Below, one piece after another: positions 44,461 to 55,819 of a stretch of 64,000 nucleotides of DNA; positions within the stretch are counted from its first letter, which is position 1, and the number at the start of each line of letters is the position of its first letter. Source of the DNA: Amaurobius ferox. Its lineage: Eukaryota > Arthropoda > Arachnida > Araneae > Amaurobiidae. The stretch spans positions 113,192,127-113,256,126 of the forward strand of contig OX578146.1 of NCBI GenBank assembly GCA_951213105.1. The letters run 5' to 3'. Position numbers and translations under genes: made by a program. The notes under the pieces are model-generated. The model was not told the origin of the DNA and did not search any database. It worked only from the letters and a program-made list of their open reading frames with translations.

Positions 44461-44768
44461 TTAAATATAATTTTGTATTTGTAATTAATGGGTTTGCTTT
44501 ACTTTGAAAAATTGCTATTTTTCTCTATTAACAGTTTGTTCACGAAATTGAGATCAATTTATAAATGGCAAATGGTTATTTATGTCCGACTCAGAGACTT
44601 TGAGGACATGTTGGCATATATTTGCATTTATTGATATTTTGTTGGTTCACAGAACATATTATGAAATTTTGAACACGTGTTTTAAAGGATTAGGTAGTAA
44701 TTTTTGTCCATATTTTTGGAATATTTTTATAGAGGTCAAAGTTAGATAGTTTTGCACTCTACGGTCCT

Positions 44769-44902
44769 TTAAGGGGACGGTCGTTGGGGGCCCTTTAAGG
44801 GGACGGTCGCTGGGGGCCCTTTAAGGGGACGGTCGTTGGGGGCCCTTTAAGGGGACGGTCGTTGGGGGCCCTTTAAGGGGACGGTCGTTGGGGGCCCTTT
44901 AA
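44769..44902. repeat. 26-bp tandem array of the MITE terminus, five extra units
   Basis: TTAAGGGGACGGTCGTTGGG plus GGCCCT is repeated at 44769, 44795, 44821, 44847 and 44873, leading into the true element end at 44899-44903. Each unit contains the TTAA target and the first bases of the terminal inverted repeat. One unit reads GGTCGCTGGG instead of GGTCGTTGGG. Confidence 0.95.
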
Positions 44903-45782
44903 GGGGACGGACGTTAAAATGAGCAAAAATCGACTAAAAAAAGTTTTAATATAAAGCATTATTTTGCACATTTAACATTTGCTTACGGGCGGGACAGCGT
45001 CCATCCCAAACGAAGAACCTCCCCAAAAGATAGGTATTTGACATACCCTATCCCAAACAGTTCCACCCCCCTTTGCAGGCATTGACTTCCAAGGAAATCG
45101 CCGACAGAAACATCGGCGATTTCCATGGACGCCAATGCCTGCAAAGGGGGATCGAACTGTTTGGGATAGGGTATGTCAAATACCTATCTTTTGGGGAGGT
45201 TCTTCGTTTGGGATGGACGCTGTCCCAGGGTTAAAGTCAAGACGCTGTCCATGGTCCCGCAAAAGGTTAAATGCATTTTTTTCGAAACGGAATTTTCAAA
45301 GGTTTTACATTTTTAAAATGCTCCATGAGTTTTAATTTTTGTCTGAGATGCATGAAATTTGGCAAGAAGACACCTCTCATACTGTGTAATGAAACTGGGT
45401 ATGCATTTTATAATTGGATTTTTTTAAGGTAATTAAAAGTGAATAAGAACCTACTTAAATGATGAAAATTAAATTTTAATGCAGAAAAATATTAAAAAAA
45501 ATTAACTTTCTAAGGGATTTAAAAACAAATACCCGAATTTGTTCATAATGTGTTTTTGAGTGATCATAGTGTAAAATTAATCAAATATGTGAACAAATGG
45601 CACGCAAGGAACATTTTCAAATTTTCGTTAAAAAAATTATATTAAAAAAAATACAAAATTATAATAAAATTTAAAAAAAAATAATGCTATTGTACATAGT
45701 AATGTTAAGAGGAATATTTATACAAATTTTCATGTTTCTAAGTCAATAAATAAATAAAAAACATTTAACGTCCACCGTCCCC
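44903..45782. mobile_element. TTAA-flanked MITE with central hairpin, copy 2 (inverted)
   Basis: TTAA at 44899-44902 and 45783-45786. The ends are GGGGACGGACGTTAAAATGA and AACGTCCACCGTCCCC. Relative to 29090-29832 the long and short arms are swapped, so the copy is in opposite orientation. It shares CATGAAATTTGGCAAGAAGACA (reversed in copy 1) and the AAATGCATTTTTTTCGAAACGG region. It keeps the complete 236-bp hairpin. No transposase frame. Confidence 0.9.
44991..45226. repeat. Complete 236-bp hairpin with 114-bp arms and 8-nt loop
   Basis: The arms 44991-45104 and 45113-45226 are near-perfect reverse complements: GGGACAGCGTCCATCCCAAA / TTTGGGATGGACGCTGTCCC at the base and ATCGCCGA / TCGGCGAT at the tip, loop CAGAAACA. 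A few mismatches and small compensating gaps occur (for example CCACCCCCCTTTGC versus GCAAAGGGGGATCG). The frame 45135-45335 overlaps it. If transcribed, the RNA would fold into a long double-stranded stem. Confidence 0.95.
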
Positions 45783-46020
45783 TTAATGTTCAATTAGATG
45801 GTGTCAGGGATTTGAACATGGCGCTTATGAAATTGAGTGCCATATAGCTAACAGTTCTAACAAGGACTTTCATTTCTAATTTTCAGTTCTAACACAAAAT
45901 TTGGATGATCTACTGTATTTTTCGGAATCTCAACATCTAAATTCGTTTTGTGTCATATATTCTTTAGATCTATTAGGATTGAAAATATTTATAAAAACTG
46001 TCCAATGTCCTTTTCATGAA

Positions 46021-46375
46021 GGTACCGTAATCGTATATAACAATGTAGAATCGTATATAACAATGCAGAATTAACCGTAATCGTATATACAATGTAGAAT
46101 CGTATGTAACAATGCAGAATTAATCGTAATCGTATGTAACAATGCAGAATTAACCGCAATCGTATATAACAATGCAGAATCGTATATAACAATGCAGAAT
46201 TAATCGTAATCGTATATAACAATGTAGAATCGTATATAACAATGCAGAATTAACCGTAATCGTATATAACAATGTAAAATCGTATATAACAATGCTGAAT
46301 TAACCGTAATCGTATATAACAATGTAAAATCGTATATAACAATGCAAAATTAACCGTAATCGTATATAACAATGT
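46021..46375. repeat. 50-bp minisatellite, about 7 units
   Basis: Units of AATCGTATATAACAATGTAG and AATCGTATATAACAATGCAG followed by AATTAACCGT. The 50-bp period contains a 20-bp sub-repeat. Variants include GTATGTAAC and AATGTAAAATCG. The 77-codon frame 45989-46222 is its repetitive translation and not a gene. Confidence 0.94.
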
Positions 46376-46503
46376 AAGATTAACTGGAATGTGGCTCAAC
46401 TTGAATTTTTCATACCAGAATTCATTTCTTCTTCATTTCAAATTTTACAAGAAAAATAAAAATCGGTACCGCGTGTCCGAATTATTACAACTATAGCGTG
46501 TTA

Positions 46504-46780
46504 GGGCGCTAGGTAGCTCGCGGATCTGCACTTGGTAGGCCCGGGTTCGATTTCTTCCGCTGCCAAAACTGCCGCCGTGTTCACGCGGAGTACGATCACG
46601 TTGAACACGTGGGTCCGTAAGTCCTTCCGAGGGGTTGGTGGTAGGGGAAAGAGGGTACGGTCCCTGTGGATGCCTTTCCCACAGGGTCCTGGTCTAAATT
46701 GGGTGGTTCTTCCCGGCCGTCCAAACAGTTACCTTACACCTTTCTGGTAGGTCGGACGGTCTGGGTCTCAACAACAACAA
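46504..46780 (+). mobile_element. tRNA-headed SINE sharing the 5S-SINE body
   Basis: Target duplication CTATAGCGTGTTA (46491-46503) / CTACAGCGTGTTA (46781-46793), one mismatch. The head is tRNA-like, with an A-box-like TAGCTCGCGGATCTGCACTT and a B-box-like CCCGGGTTCGATTTC. The body from CTGCCAAAACTGCCGCCGTG to GGGTCTCAACAACAACAA is the one behind the 5S heads at 24.7 and 58.8 kb. Frame 46532-46750 is a shadow. Confidence 0.94.
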
Positions 46781-46854
46781 CTACAGCGTGTTATCCTTCA
46801 CTTTAAAGAGCTTGAAAAATATTTCGATTTACTCCATACTTGACAATGTATCCA

Positions 46855-47335
46855 CCGGGGTGGGGTGGGGTGGGGACTTGTCCCACAAAAAGGACTAATG
46901 ACGTCAAGAACCAAAATTTTACTACAGCTATTTTTCACAAAAATGATCGACACTATAAAGTCTCGTGATTGAGCCAGAAATAAACCCTTTTATGCATGAT
47001 TATATTAAATTTTGTCGTATGCTGTCTGTTAAAAAATATAATATTTCGCTCGAATGTAAGAGTTTTCACTCGAATTTAAAACAATTCCATCTAGTTCTAG
47101 ATTCTACGATAACAAAGCCGGATATAAAGTTTCTTGAAATGCCATTAATACTTGTGGCCGCTATAGTGAACACAAGAAATCGACCACAGACATACAGACA
47201 GACGGATATCACGCCAAAAATAGTCAAAACGCGGAGATCTTAACACATATATTGGCATCAAAATTTCGGAATCGAAAATTTTCGTGAAAACAATATACTT
47301 TCTCGATACTATGAGAAAGTAAAAATGAGAAAGTA
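46855..47335 (+). repeat. Dispersed repeat, copy 2 (partner at 6155-6600)
   Basis: Starts after a short GGGGT repeat (46857-46875). It carries ACTTGTCCCACAAAAAGGAC, TCGCTCGAATGTAAG, AGTTCTAGATTCTACGATAA, GAAATCGACCACAGACATAC and CGATACTATGAGAAAGTAAA, parallel to copy 1. Frames 46965-47243 and 47145-47396 lie inside and are not genes. Confidence 0.7.
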
Positions 47336-47454
47336 AAAATGGCGTAAAGGGTGATGCATAGAATAGCAAAGAGTCTCGACAACCATCTACATTCAAGATC
47401 TAATACCCAATAAAGATTGCTTCTTAATATGCACTCTTATTCAATCCATAGTGT

Positions 47455-47595
47455 GCCAAGGAATCTTTCCCTCTTTCTAGAGCAGCTCTCAAATCCCATT
47501 CATCATTGCTGGCTTATTTATTTCAGGATGGCATTTATATGAACTGTATATATACAGTTCCTTGGGAATAATGCAAGATTGGGCGAATGGAGATC
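47455..47595 (+). repeat. Dispersed repeat, copy 1 (partner at 50130-50260)
   Basis: CAAATCCCATTCATCATTGC, TTTCAGGATGGCATTTATAT, GAACTGTATATATACAGTTC and AAGATTGGGCGAATGGAGAT are matched at 50150-50260 by TAAATCCCATCCATCATTGC, TTCCAGGATGTCATTTACAT, GACTGAATATACAGTTCTTT and AGGATTGGGTGAATGGGGGG. A tRNA-like repeat begins directly after it. Confidence 0.8.
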
Positions 47596-47620
47596 CGTTT
47601 AAACTTGTAAGGAACCTTGC

Positions 47621-47693
47621 TGTCCCAACCGGGGATCGAACCCTGGACCTTCGAACTGGCCAGCCGACGCTCTACCGTTGAGATACTGGGACA
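47621..47693 (-). tRNA. tRNA-like sequence 1 (probably SINE head or pseudo-tRNA)
   Basis: 73 bp. On the minus strand it starts TGTCCCAGTATCTCAACGGT and ends TTCGATCCCCGGTTGGGACA, giving a strong acceptor stem, a recognisable D arm and a T arm with one mismatch. The anticodon loop would read TGGCCAG (GCC), but the anticodon stem pairs poorly. A close relative is 300 bp away with the same flanks on both sides (TAAGGAACCTTGC... and ...AAAATTGCAA.CTCTTATT). This indicates a repeated element built on a tRNA rather than two independent working genes. Confidence 0.55.
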
Positions 47694-48001
47694 AAATTGC
47701 AAACTCTTATTATCGAAGTAGACTCTGCATTCTCCACTCTCTAATGCCAAATTGGCGCGCAACTGACAGTCTGACTGACCACCTTTTGCTACTTTTACCC
47801 CAGGTTAGCCTCCTGATACAACTATTTTTACTCAGGTTAGTATTCTGCTTGGTCATTTTCCTCTTAATTTTGAAAATCATGGATTAATCTTCCAGTCCAC
47901 TAAATCCGCACTAGTCGTACTAGGGTCACTTTCAGACCTCCGACATATTTGCACTAACCTACAGGGTTGATTTGTTCGAGCGCCATTGTAAAGAACCTTG
48001 C

Positions 48002-48074
48002 TGTCCCAACCGGAGGTCGAATCCTTGACCTTCGAACTGACCAGCCGATGTTCTACCGCTGAGCTACTGGGACA
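48002..48074 (-). tRNA. tRNA-like sequence 2 (probably SINE head or pseudo-tRNA)
   Basis: 73 bp. On the minus strand TGTCCCAGTAGCTCAGCGGT ... GATTCGACCTCCGGTTGGGACA. The D arm is better preserved than in copy 1 (GTAGCTCAGCGGTAGAAC), but the T stem has two mismatches. The anticodon loop would read TGGTCAG (GTC). Same flanking sequences as copy 1. Confidence 0.55.
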
Positions 48075-48289
48075 AAATTGCAAGCTCTTATTGTCGAAGT
48101 GACTCTGACAACTGTTTTACAATACATGACATATGTAGTGAGAAATTATAGTGGTATTTTAAGAGTCCAATTCTTGGAATTTTGACCTCAGATTTGAGTA
48201 TCCTTGAATTCGAATCAATCATTTTTTCAATGTCAATGACCACGATATCTTTCTAAAATAAATAAATAATAAATAAACTTTATTTTGCC

Positions 48290-48750
48290 ACACAATATGT
48301 ACAATTTCATCCTAAAAATAAATGCATAACAGCGGTACAAGGCGCTTTAGTTGGGCTTGACGGCAAAAATGAGCAATTAAAATGACGTTTGGTAAGAATA
48401 TTTCAATCTTTAAAAGCTAGAAGTATAGAATCTGAAATTATATGCGTAATCAAGCAGCATAAAATTTTCTGCAAGATCATGACAACCTGAACATTTATGT
48501 GCAATCATGCAACCTGGAATTTTATGCACGAGCATACTACCTCAAATTTTAATCAGGACCTTGCAACCTAAAATTTTTACACAATTAGGTTATTTTGAAA
48601 ATTTATGCATGATAATGCAAATTAAAATTTTATACATGACTGTGTAACTTGAAATTTTATGTATGACCATATAATTTGTTATTTTAACTACCACTATGTT
48701 ACCCAAAAGTTATAGTACATAATTCTGCATTCTGCTTTTGAAACATGGGC
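48290..48750. repeat. Highly degenerate minisatellite, units of roughly 35-40 bp
   Basis: Recurring words GAAATTTTATGCATGA / CAACCTGGAATTTTATGCAC / ACATGACTGTGTAACTTGAA between about 48430 and 48720. Units vary strongly, so this is an old array. The first part (48290-48420) has no clear repeat. Confidence 0.65.
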
Positions 48751-49686
48751 GTGATTATACATTAGCATTTGAAATGTACATGCATATAAAGGCATCATTT
48801 AGATTTGGATATGCTCTGCCTTTTCGTTCGTTTCATACTAAGAATTCCAAACTATCCCCGCCCCCCTTTCCATCCTACTGAAAAAAGGTTTGGAAATCTC
48901 ATCAATCATTGCGGTCATGTTTTGTTTCAGGCATTCAAAGATTGAATAAAAAGTTCATTGGGAATGATATCAGAGTATATGAATGAAAGATGCTTGAGTT
49001 TATTCTGCTGTTTATAGGGATCGGGGGAGTGTATGAGTGAAGAGTACATAAGAAGAGTATATTCTTTGTATACGAGGCTTTTAGAAAGACTGATCAGACA
49101 TATTAGCATTTGAACCATTAGTGGTAGACACATACTCCCAACTGTGTGATGTATTACCATACAAGAGTAGAATATTGCTTTTTTTTATATAAACCCCTTT
49201 AGTGTAGAAAGTTCAATTACTCGAAAAATTTACATAAAATATATAGTGCATTGAGAAAAATTGACGGTTCTAAGTTAAAATCTCGTAGTGATATTCATGA
49301 TGCAAATTGAGACATTCATTGAATAGTGATTTGCAAATAATAGTAATAATAATAATAAAAATAAAAGAGAGAACATACACACGAAAGCTTTATTTTGTAG
49401 GAGTTCCCTAAATTCTTTCGAAAAATGTTTGATAAGAGAGTGGTTTTGGATGTAAGTCAGAGATTTTGTTTCATTTCTCCCTGCTTTGATTTTGCAGGAA
49501 TGGATGTCAAACTAGTTAATTATTACATGGAAGTTCATAAATATTTTTCGATTCATTGGACATTTTACATGAAAGGGGTCGTTTAAAAGACAAATTTCGT
49601 ATGCAAATATTTCCCCCTGTTTTGAAAATACTTTAGACAAACTGTTCTTATGAATGATTCATGAACGATACATAATATTTGTAAAC

Positions 49687-49718
<32 letters not shown>

Positions 49719-50129
49719 GCTGATTTTTCATCAACAACCCGCTTTTATGCCCGGAGAACAGACATCAGAAACTGAAGATAGGTATAAAAATAATCATTCA
49801 AGAATCCAACTTTTTATATCAGCTTAAAGATCAGGACCAGGCTATAACTAAAAGTAAACCATTGAATATATATCTATCTTAACTAGCAAAAATATAACGA
49901 AGTTACACTATTTGCTTTGAACTTTCAGATAAATGACCATTTCATTTAAGATACGATATGTAATATTTTGTATTATCTTGATTTTCGATCGCAAAAATAC
50001 TGTCCCTTTACATGTGGAACATTTATTAAGGGGAAGCAAAAATATCCGTATTGAAGTATATATTTCCATGAAGATCAAAATCCCCATAAAGATCACTTTT
50101 GAACACGTAATTTTTTCAGGCATAGCGTG
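48751..50129. other. AT-rich stretch, no gene recognised; poly(A) run
   Basis: No credible frame (48927-49160 and 49908-50123 are unrecognised). A run of 28 A at 49690-49717 could be the tail of an old retroposon, but the sequence before it does not match any other repeat here. A (TAA)n patch lies near 49339-49360. Confidence 0.5.
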
Positions 50130-50260
50130 GGCAATAGAACTTTATCCAGTTTCTAAATCCCATCCATCATTGCCGGCATGTGCTTGTTCCAGGATGTCAT
50201 TTACATGGACTGAATATACAGTTCTTTGGAAACGATACAGGATTGGGTGAATGGGGGGAG
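50130..50260 (+). repeat. Dispersed repeat, copy 2 (partner at 47455-47595)
   Basis: See the shared words listed for copy 1. Here no tRNA-like sequence follows, so the junction near 47590-47600 may mark an insertion in copy 1 or the natural end of the repeat. Confidence 0.8.
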
Positions 50261-51544
50261 ATTACTTTCTGAGCTTATTCTATGGAGAGACGTGGAGTAG
50301 ATAGAGCAAAATAAAAAAAACGAAAAACAGAAGGAATAAACTGGTTTGTTTCCGTAAAATGTAACACTGGATTGGCTATGAAAATTTATGAATACATTTT
50401 GCGATTTGGCGCCAGGTTTTCCCCGGCAACATAATTGTGTGGAAAGAATGAGGCTCACAATCAAGAAGTTATGTATGCTACAGAAAATGTTTCTAAAACA
50501 GACTTGAATGTTTTTCATGGACAAACATCAAGTTAAAGAACTTGTCATTTAAAAATTAATAAATCTAACATTTTTCATACCGGATGAAATGTATCACTTG
50601 AATGACTGAGTTTTCTCATCGATTTCCAGAAATTCTTTCTCAACGATATTAGCAAAACTGCAAGAGGATAACCATCAACTCATCTAAAGTTAAATGCTCA
50701 CTTGCAGATAGTAAACGTAATGTTCAATTTCCACTTTAATAATAATATCTAATCAGTTTTACATCCACGTTTTTTAACGAAATGACCAAATGCTAGAAAA
50801 ATCTTCACCATACTTAAAGTTTGGGATTTACCAATGAATAGCAGATAACATTTATGTTCCATTGAATGACAGAGTAACAATTAACGTACGTAAAGTTAAA
50901 TGTCTACCAACATATAGTGGAAATAACCTTCAACTTCCCCTTTATTAATTGATATATTTGACTATTAACTGATATATCTAATTAACTTTATAAAATATTC
51001 TTCTCGACCATTAATAAATTCGCAAGAGAATCATCGACGCACGTACAGTATGGTTTGAACAAAATAATTTTTCCTGAGAATTTTCCATTATTAATTGAAT
51101 ATAGCAACAAAAATGGTATCTCCCGAGATTATCATCATCGACGTTATTAAAAAGTTTCGTGCAATATTATACTAGAAAGAGGTTACAGTTGTATTGCTTA
51201 TTAATTTTCATGCAATATTACATGCTCAATTTTTCTATCTGAGTGGTGCAATTTTGTACGACATGAAAATTTTGTACCATTAAAAATAATCGTAATGCCA
51301 GTGATTATTAGAGTCAGCTTCTTTAACTATTTTAACAGTATTCACAATCAATATAAGTTCATGATTAATCATATAAAAAAAAATTACGGTACAAGCAGTA
51401 GACCTATATTTACGATTTATTACAGAAACTGCATAGAAAAAGGAAGGACTGTTAGCTAAACGGAATTATGGAAAGAAGTAAGACAGGCAATTAGGATAAT
51501 CTATCAAAGTACACTATAGAAACGAAAACATTTCGTTCAGCTAT
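50261..51544. other. AT-rich stretch, no gene recognised
   Basis: Minus frame 50201-50524 has no recognised domain. The segments 50570-50720 and 50830-51010 show faint mutual similarity ('gtaaagttaaatg.ctac..', 'caacttccc/ccacttt'), suggesting an old local duplication of about 250-300 bp. Confidence 0.45.
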
Positions 51545-51980
51545 TTTTACTAACAAGATAGCTTCGCTCCTGCTCGCTACGCTCGCCAACCCTTATAACT
51601 TGCTTCGTGTGTTAGGTAGGCTCTGCCTATTACTACCCGGCGCGTGTTGAGTTCGCTTCGCAAGCAGTTCAAAGCCAAACTGAAGTTTAAATCGATAAAC
51701 CGTTTATTTCAGTGAGTTACCCTACAATTTCTCTGCAGATATACCGAATTTCATATTTTTGATTACAACTATAGGGCCCAGTCCCCTGTTCGCTATGGTT
51801 ACCAACCCCCGTAACTCGCTTCGCGAGTCTAGAGACCTTTGCTGACGCTGGCTGAACTCACTCCACTAGCTGTTTCAAATCAAATTAAAGTTAAATAAGA
51901 AAAGCTTATTTCAGCACGTTCCCTTACCATTTCTTGGCAAATTTACCAAGTTTCATATTGCTGTATGTTATAGTTTTCGC
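51545..51980 (+). repeat. Diverged direct duplication with palindromic GC-rich words
   Basis: Two related halves. GCTCGCCAACCCTTATAACT at about 51580 and GGTTACCAACCCCCGTAACT at about 51798 are each followed by GCTTCG-type words, then AATCGATAAACCGTTTATTTCAGT / AAGAAAAGCTTATTTCAGCA and a 'taccgaatttcatat / taccaagtttcatat' ending. The period is about 210 bp. Words such as CTCGCTACGCTCG and ACTCGCTTCGCGAGT are self-complementary. No gene. Confidence 0.65.
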
Positions 51981-52767
51981 GGTACGAGACAGGGAAACTC
52001 GAGAAATGAGCCCCTATAGAAGAAAAAATTGAATTTCAAAGTGCATGAAACTTTGAATAACGCATCAACTAGATAAAAATTTACAACAGGGGCTTCGTAT
52101 TGTAAAAATCTAACTATATAGTTACATGCCTGAAAAAATGTGTGGTCTTGCTGTTGTTAGAGGTTTGCATCTTAAATCCCTGTCAACGTCAGATACATTT
52201 TTTAAAACGCTCGGGCATTGCTCTGGATTTAAGATGCAAATATCTGATAAAAACTACACTGGAACTCATAGTGAATTCCCAAAAACCAAACAACGTTTTA
52301 ACAATAAGCCAGCTTTTAAAATAAATACAAAATCAAAAACATTGGCATTTTCTACGGCACATTTTCTAGTTTTAAATAAGTATTTATTTCATATTTTATT
52401 TTGTGCTGTCCGTTTAATAAATCCCCTTTCTGTTCAAACAAATAACCAAAGACTAAACCCAAAGACATAACGAATCTTTAGAAAACATTGAACTACACAA
52501 ATCCGCCAATTTTAATAAAATATTTTCTTCCTTTTCCGAAAGCTCGAACTATAACACATTCACACACATCAATCTGTTATATCATCAACACAATTTCTCT
52601 GAAGAATATGTCCTCTTGGCATCTTTCCGATTTTTCTTACAATCAATACGTATAAGTGATGCCATCTCACTTTCAGAAAAATAGATCTCCAACGGTGTTA
52701 TCTCCGAGTCTTGACATGAGTTCTAAAAAGCAGAGGATCATTTTCCGGAACGAAGTGACTTAAGTGT

Positions 52768-52770
<3 letters not shown>

Positions 52771-52833
<63 letters not shown>
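52771..52833. repeat. (TA)n microsatellite in unit A
   Basis: About 63 bp of alternating TA, absent from the same position in units B and C (near 54105 and 56225). Confidence 0.97.
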
Positions 52834-52837
<4 letters not shown>

Positions 52838-54036
52838 GATATTTCCCTCATCTTTCTGCGATGCGAGTAAATCTGATTTCGCGCATATAGTTTTCGAAGC
52901 CCGTTGTTATGGGAAACTTTATCTAATGAACTGAGTCTGTAAAGTCATCTAACTCTTTTAGGTATAAGCGGAATGTCTATTTGTATTCATATACTGAAAT
53001 ATTATTTTATTATTCTAAATAATCATTTATATTTTTGTTAATTATTATGTTGCATCTGTTGCCGATTTTTCTTTATTATAGTTTTCGAAGCCTGTTGTTA
53101 TGGGAAACTTTGTGAACTTGGCAATATAGTACTGGTAGAAAACTATTTTGTTAGTCATCAATCGAAACATCAGTTTCACTCGTTCTTACAACTATAAATA
53201 GTTTATTCCTAAATTGATCATTGAACAAGCATAACGAGAATTCATTGAACTTGTATACGAGCTTCTTGTGGTTAGCCCCTAAAAATTTTAATGTTTTATC
53301 TAATGAGCCGAGTATGTAAAGTCATCTAACTGTTTTAGGTATAAGCGGAATGTCTATTTGTATTCATATACTGAAGTATTATTTTATTATTCTAAATAAT
53401 CATTTATATTTTTTGTTAATTATTATGTTGCGTCTGTTGTCGATTTTTCGTTATTATAGTTCATATTAGTGACGTGAATGAACTTGTTAGTCTCTAGACA
53501 GCACTGTAGCAAAATGTTGCGTTCTGTGGTTTTGTCTCTGTTGTTGTGCTTGCTTGTATTGTCTTGTTGTATTTGTAAATTTGAATTTAAAGAAACTTTA
53601 CTTTTTTCCAGCATTTAAATAATAACAAAATGAAATTTAAACACTGTTGTATGAGTGAACACATAGCTATGCCACGACAGCTCATCTTAAATCCCGGGCA
53701 ATGCCGAGTAGATTTTCCAGTTTTATATAAGTATTCCTTTCATATTTTATTTTGTGCTATTTATCTAATATAACCAAGTTCTGATAAAATAATAACGAAA
53801 GACTACTAAAGTTATTTGAATCATAACGAATCTTTAGAAAACATTGAACTACAGATCAGACTGTTTTAATAAAATATTTTCTCCCTTTTGCGAAAGTCCC
53901 TGCTATAACACATCTGCACAAATCAATCTATTATATCATCAATACAATAACTCTAAAGAATATGTCTTGGCATTTCTCCGTATATATGATGCCATTTCAC
54001 TTTTAGAAAAAAAAAGACATATCCAAGGCTTGGCTA

Positions 54037-54285
54037 TTATTTCCAAGGCTTGACACACGTTCTAAAGAGCAGAGGATCATTTTCCGGAAGAACTTGACTA
54101 TGATGTGTGAAAATATAGATACGTGGAGATTTCCCGTACTTTTCTGGGATGCAATCAAATCTGATTTGGGGCATATCGTTTTGGAAGTCCGTTGTTATAT
54201 TTGAAACTTTCTCAAATATGAACTTGGCAATATCGTACTGGTAGCATACTATTTTGTTAGTCATCAATTGCAACATTTGTTCCAC
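54037..54285 (-). pseudogene. Conserved exon-like block in unit B (identity unknown)
   Basis: An 82-codon frame ending in VLPENDPLLFRTCVKPWK. The block is repeated in unit A (near 52720, reading FVPENDPLLFRTHVKTRR) and unit C (near 56195, reading FVPENDLLFRKHVKTRR), each followed by a stop. The upstream residues remain open only in unit B; A has a stop and a (TA)n insertion, and C is deleted. It may be a decayed exon duplicated with the segment, or a chance frame in a repeat. I do not recognise the family. Confidence 0.25.
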
Positions 54286-54376
54286 TCGTTCTCTCTCTCT
54301 CTTACAACTGTAATAACTATGTTACTCCTTAAGCCAATCATGAAATTTTGCATAAGAACTTTTTGTGGTTAGCTCC

Positions 54377-55295
54377 TGTGGTAACCTATTAGAAAAAGAT
54401 TTAACTTAAAAGTTACAATTAGCATTTATTATACTACCACTACGATGTGTTCGCAATAACCATCCAATTATTTACCTTTTGCGTGAGTCCTGTAAAGGAA
54501 TATTATTAGAATAATATTAAATTGATTACTCCATTTAAACTTTAACAATAAAACATTTATTAAAAACGTAAAATACTTATTTATTCATTACACAATTATT
54601 TGTATTAGTGTGGGCAGGGGAACATGTGAGATCACCTAACTGGCCTAATATATTTGTTTAGACCTAGATATTTTTTTGAGGAACATATACCTTCAAGTCT
54701 GTCTTGAGCTTTGTTAGCAGCACGTGGTTGATGTCGCCTTTATTACTCGCATTAACTCGTAGTGTAATGCATTCACTCGTAACTTCGTCGATCATATTGT
54801 ACTGCTGATTCCAACACTCGCACTTATTTCATTCTCTTAGATTGTTCTCTCCACATATCTAGTCATCGTGCTGTATTTTCGAAGTCATCGTTCTTATTGT
54901 AATGTCGAACTCGAAATGTTATTCCACAAGTCGTTATTTTAGTCATCGTCTCGAAGTTATCTGAGAAAGTGTGTTAAAGTGTCCTTCTTAGGTCGCAGGT
55001 TGTGGTTCTCCTTTTCTCGGGGTGCCATTTACCCTCTTGCTTTCATTGACGCAACAAGCCCATTTTCCATTGGTTAATCTTTATCCAATGGAACTACTTC
55101 ACAACCTCGTAAGGACCCGCTCTGCCCCCTTGTCTTGGCGCCCCTAAATTTATGATTTTGTGACCTTTTGGGTTCATGTGTCGTAAAACTCGGCGCCATC
55201 CAGACTGGCAGTATTGTTTGCCGTTTTGGACATAATAAATAAAATGCAAAAGCTGTCTCACCAAAACACATGAGAGATCGATTTCTGATCTCACA
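54377..55295. mobile_element. Solo LTR, 919 bp, with 5-bp target duplication
   Basis: Starts TGTGGTAACC and ends GATCTCACA, the usual TG...CA. It is flanked by GCTCC on both sides (54372-54376 and 55296-55300). Paralogous unit A/B sequence at about 53268-53290 (GGTTAGCCCCTAAAAATTTT) shows the uninterrupted site. An AATAAATAAAA polyadenylation-like signal is at about 55238. No gag or pol is present, so internal sequence was lost by LTR-LTR recombination. A 5-bp duplication fits Ty3/gypsy, copia or Bel/Pao elements. The frames 55074-55271 and 55094-55294 lie in the LTR. Confidence 0.87.
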
Positions 55296-55819
55296 GCTCC
55301 TAAAATTGTTAAGGTTTTATCTAATGAACTGAGAACTGTAAAGTCACCTTAATGTTTTAGGTGTATGCTGAAAGTTTATTTCGTATATTCATATACGGAA
55401 GTATTCTTTCATTATTCTAAATAATTATGTTATGTATAGTTTTTGTTAATTATTGTATTGCACTTGCTGCCGATTTTCTTTTATTATAATTTATTTTATA
55501 AACCTGAATGAACTTGCTAGTCCACAGGCCGCATTGTAACAAAATTTTGCGTTCTGTGTTTATGTTGTGATTTTTTCTCTATTGCTGAGCTCGCTTAAAT
55601 TGCCTTGTTTGTTGTACTCATAAATTTGAATTCAAAGAAACTTAACTTTTTGCCAATATTTAAGTAACAAAAATGAAATTTAAAAACTGTTGTGTGAGTT
55701 AATCGACGGCTACGGCACGACCGCTGATCTTAAATCCCGGAAAACGACGAGTACATTTTACAGTTTTAAATAACTATTTTATATTTTGCTCTGTGTTATC
55801 TACCTAATGTGTCGTTAAA

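Noticed and set aside
55074..55294. Two overlapping 65-66-codon minus frames
   Set aside because: They lie within the solo LTR and show no known domain, so they are taken as chance frames in the LTR.
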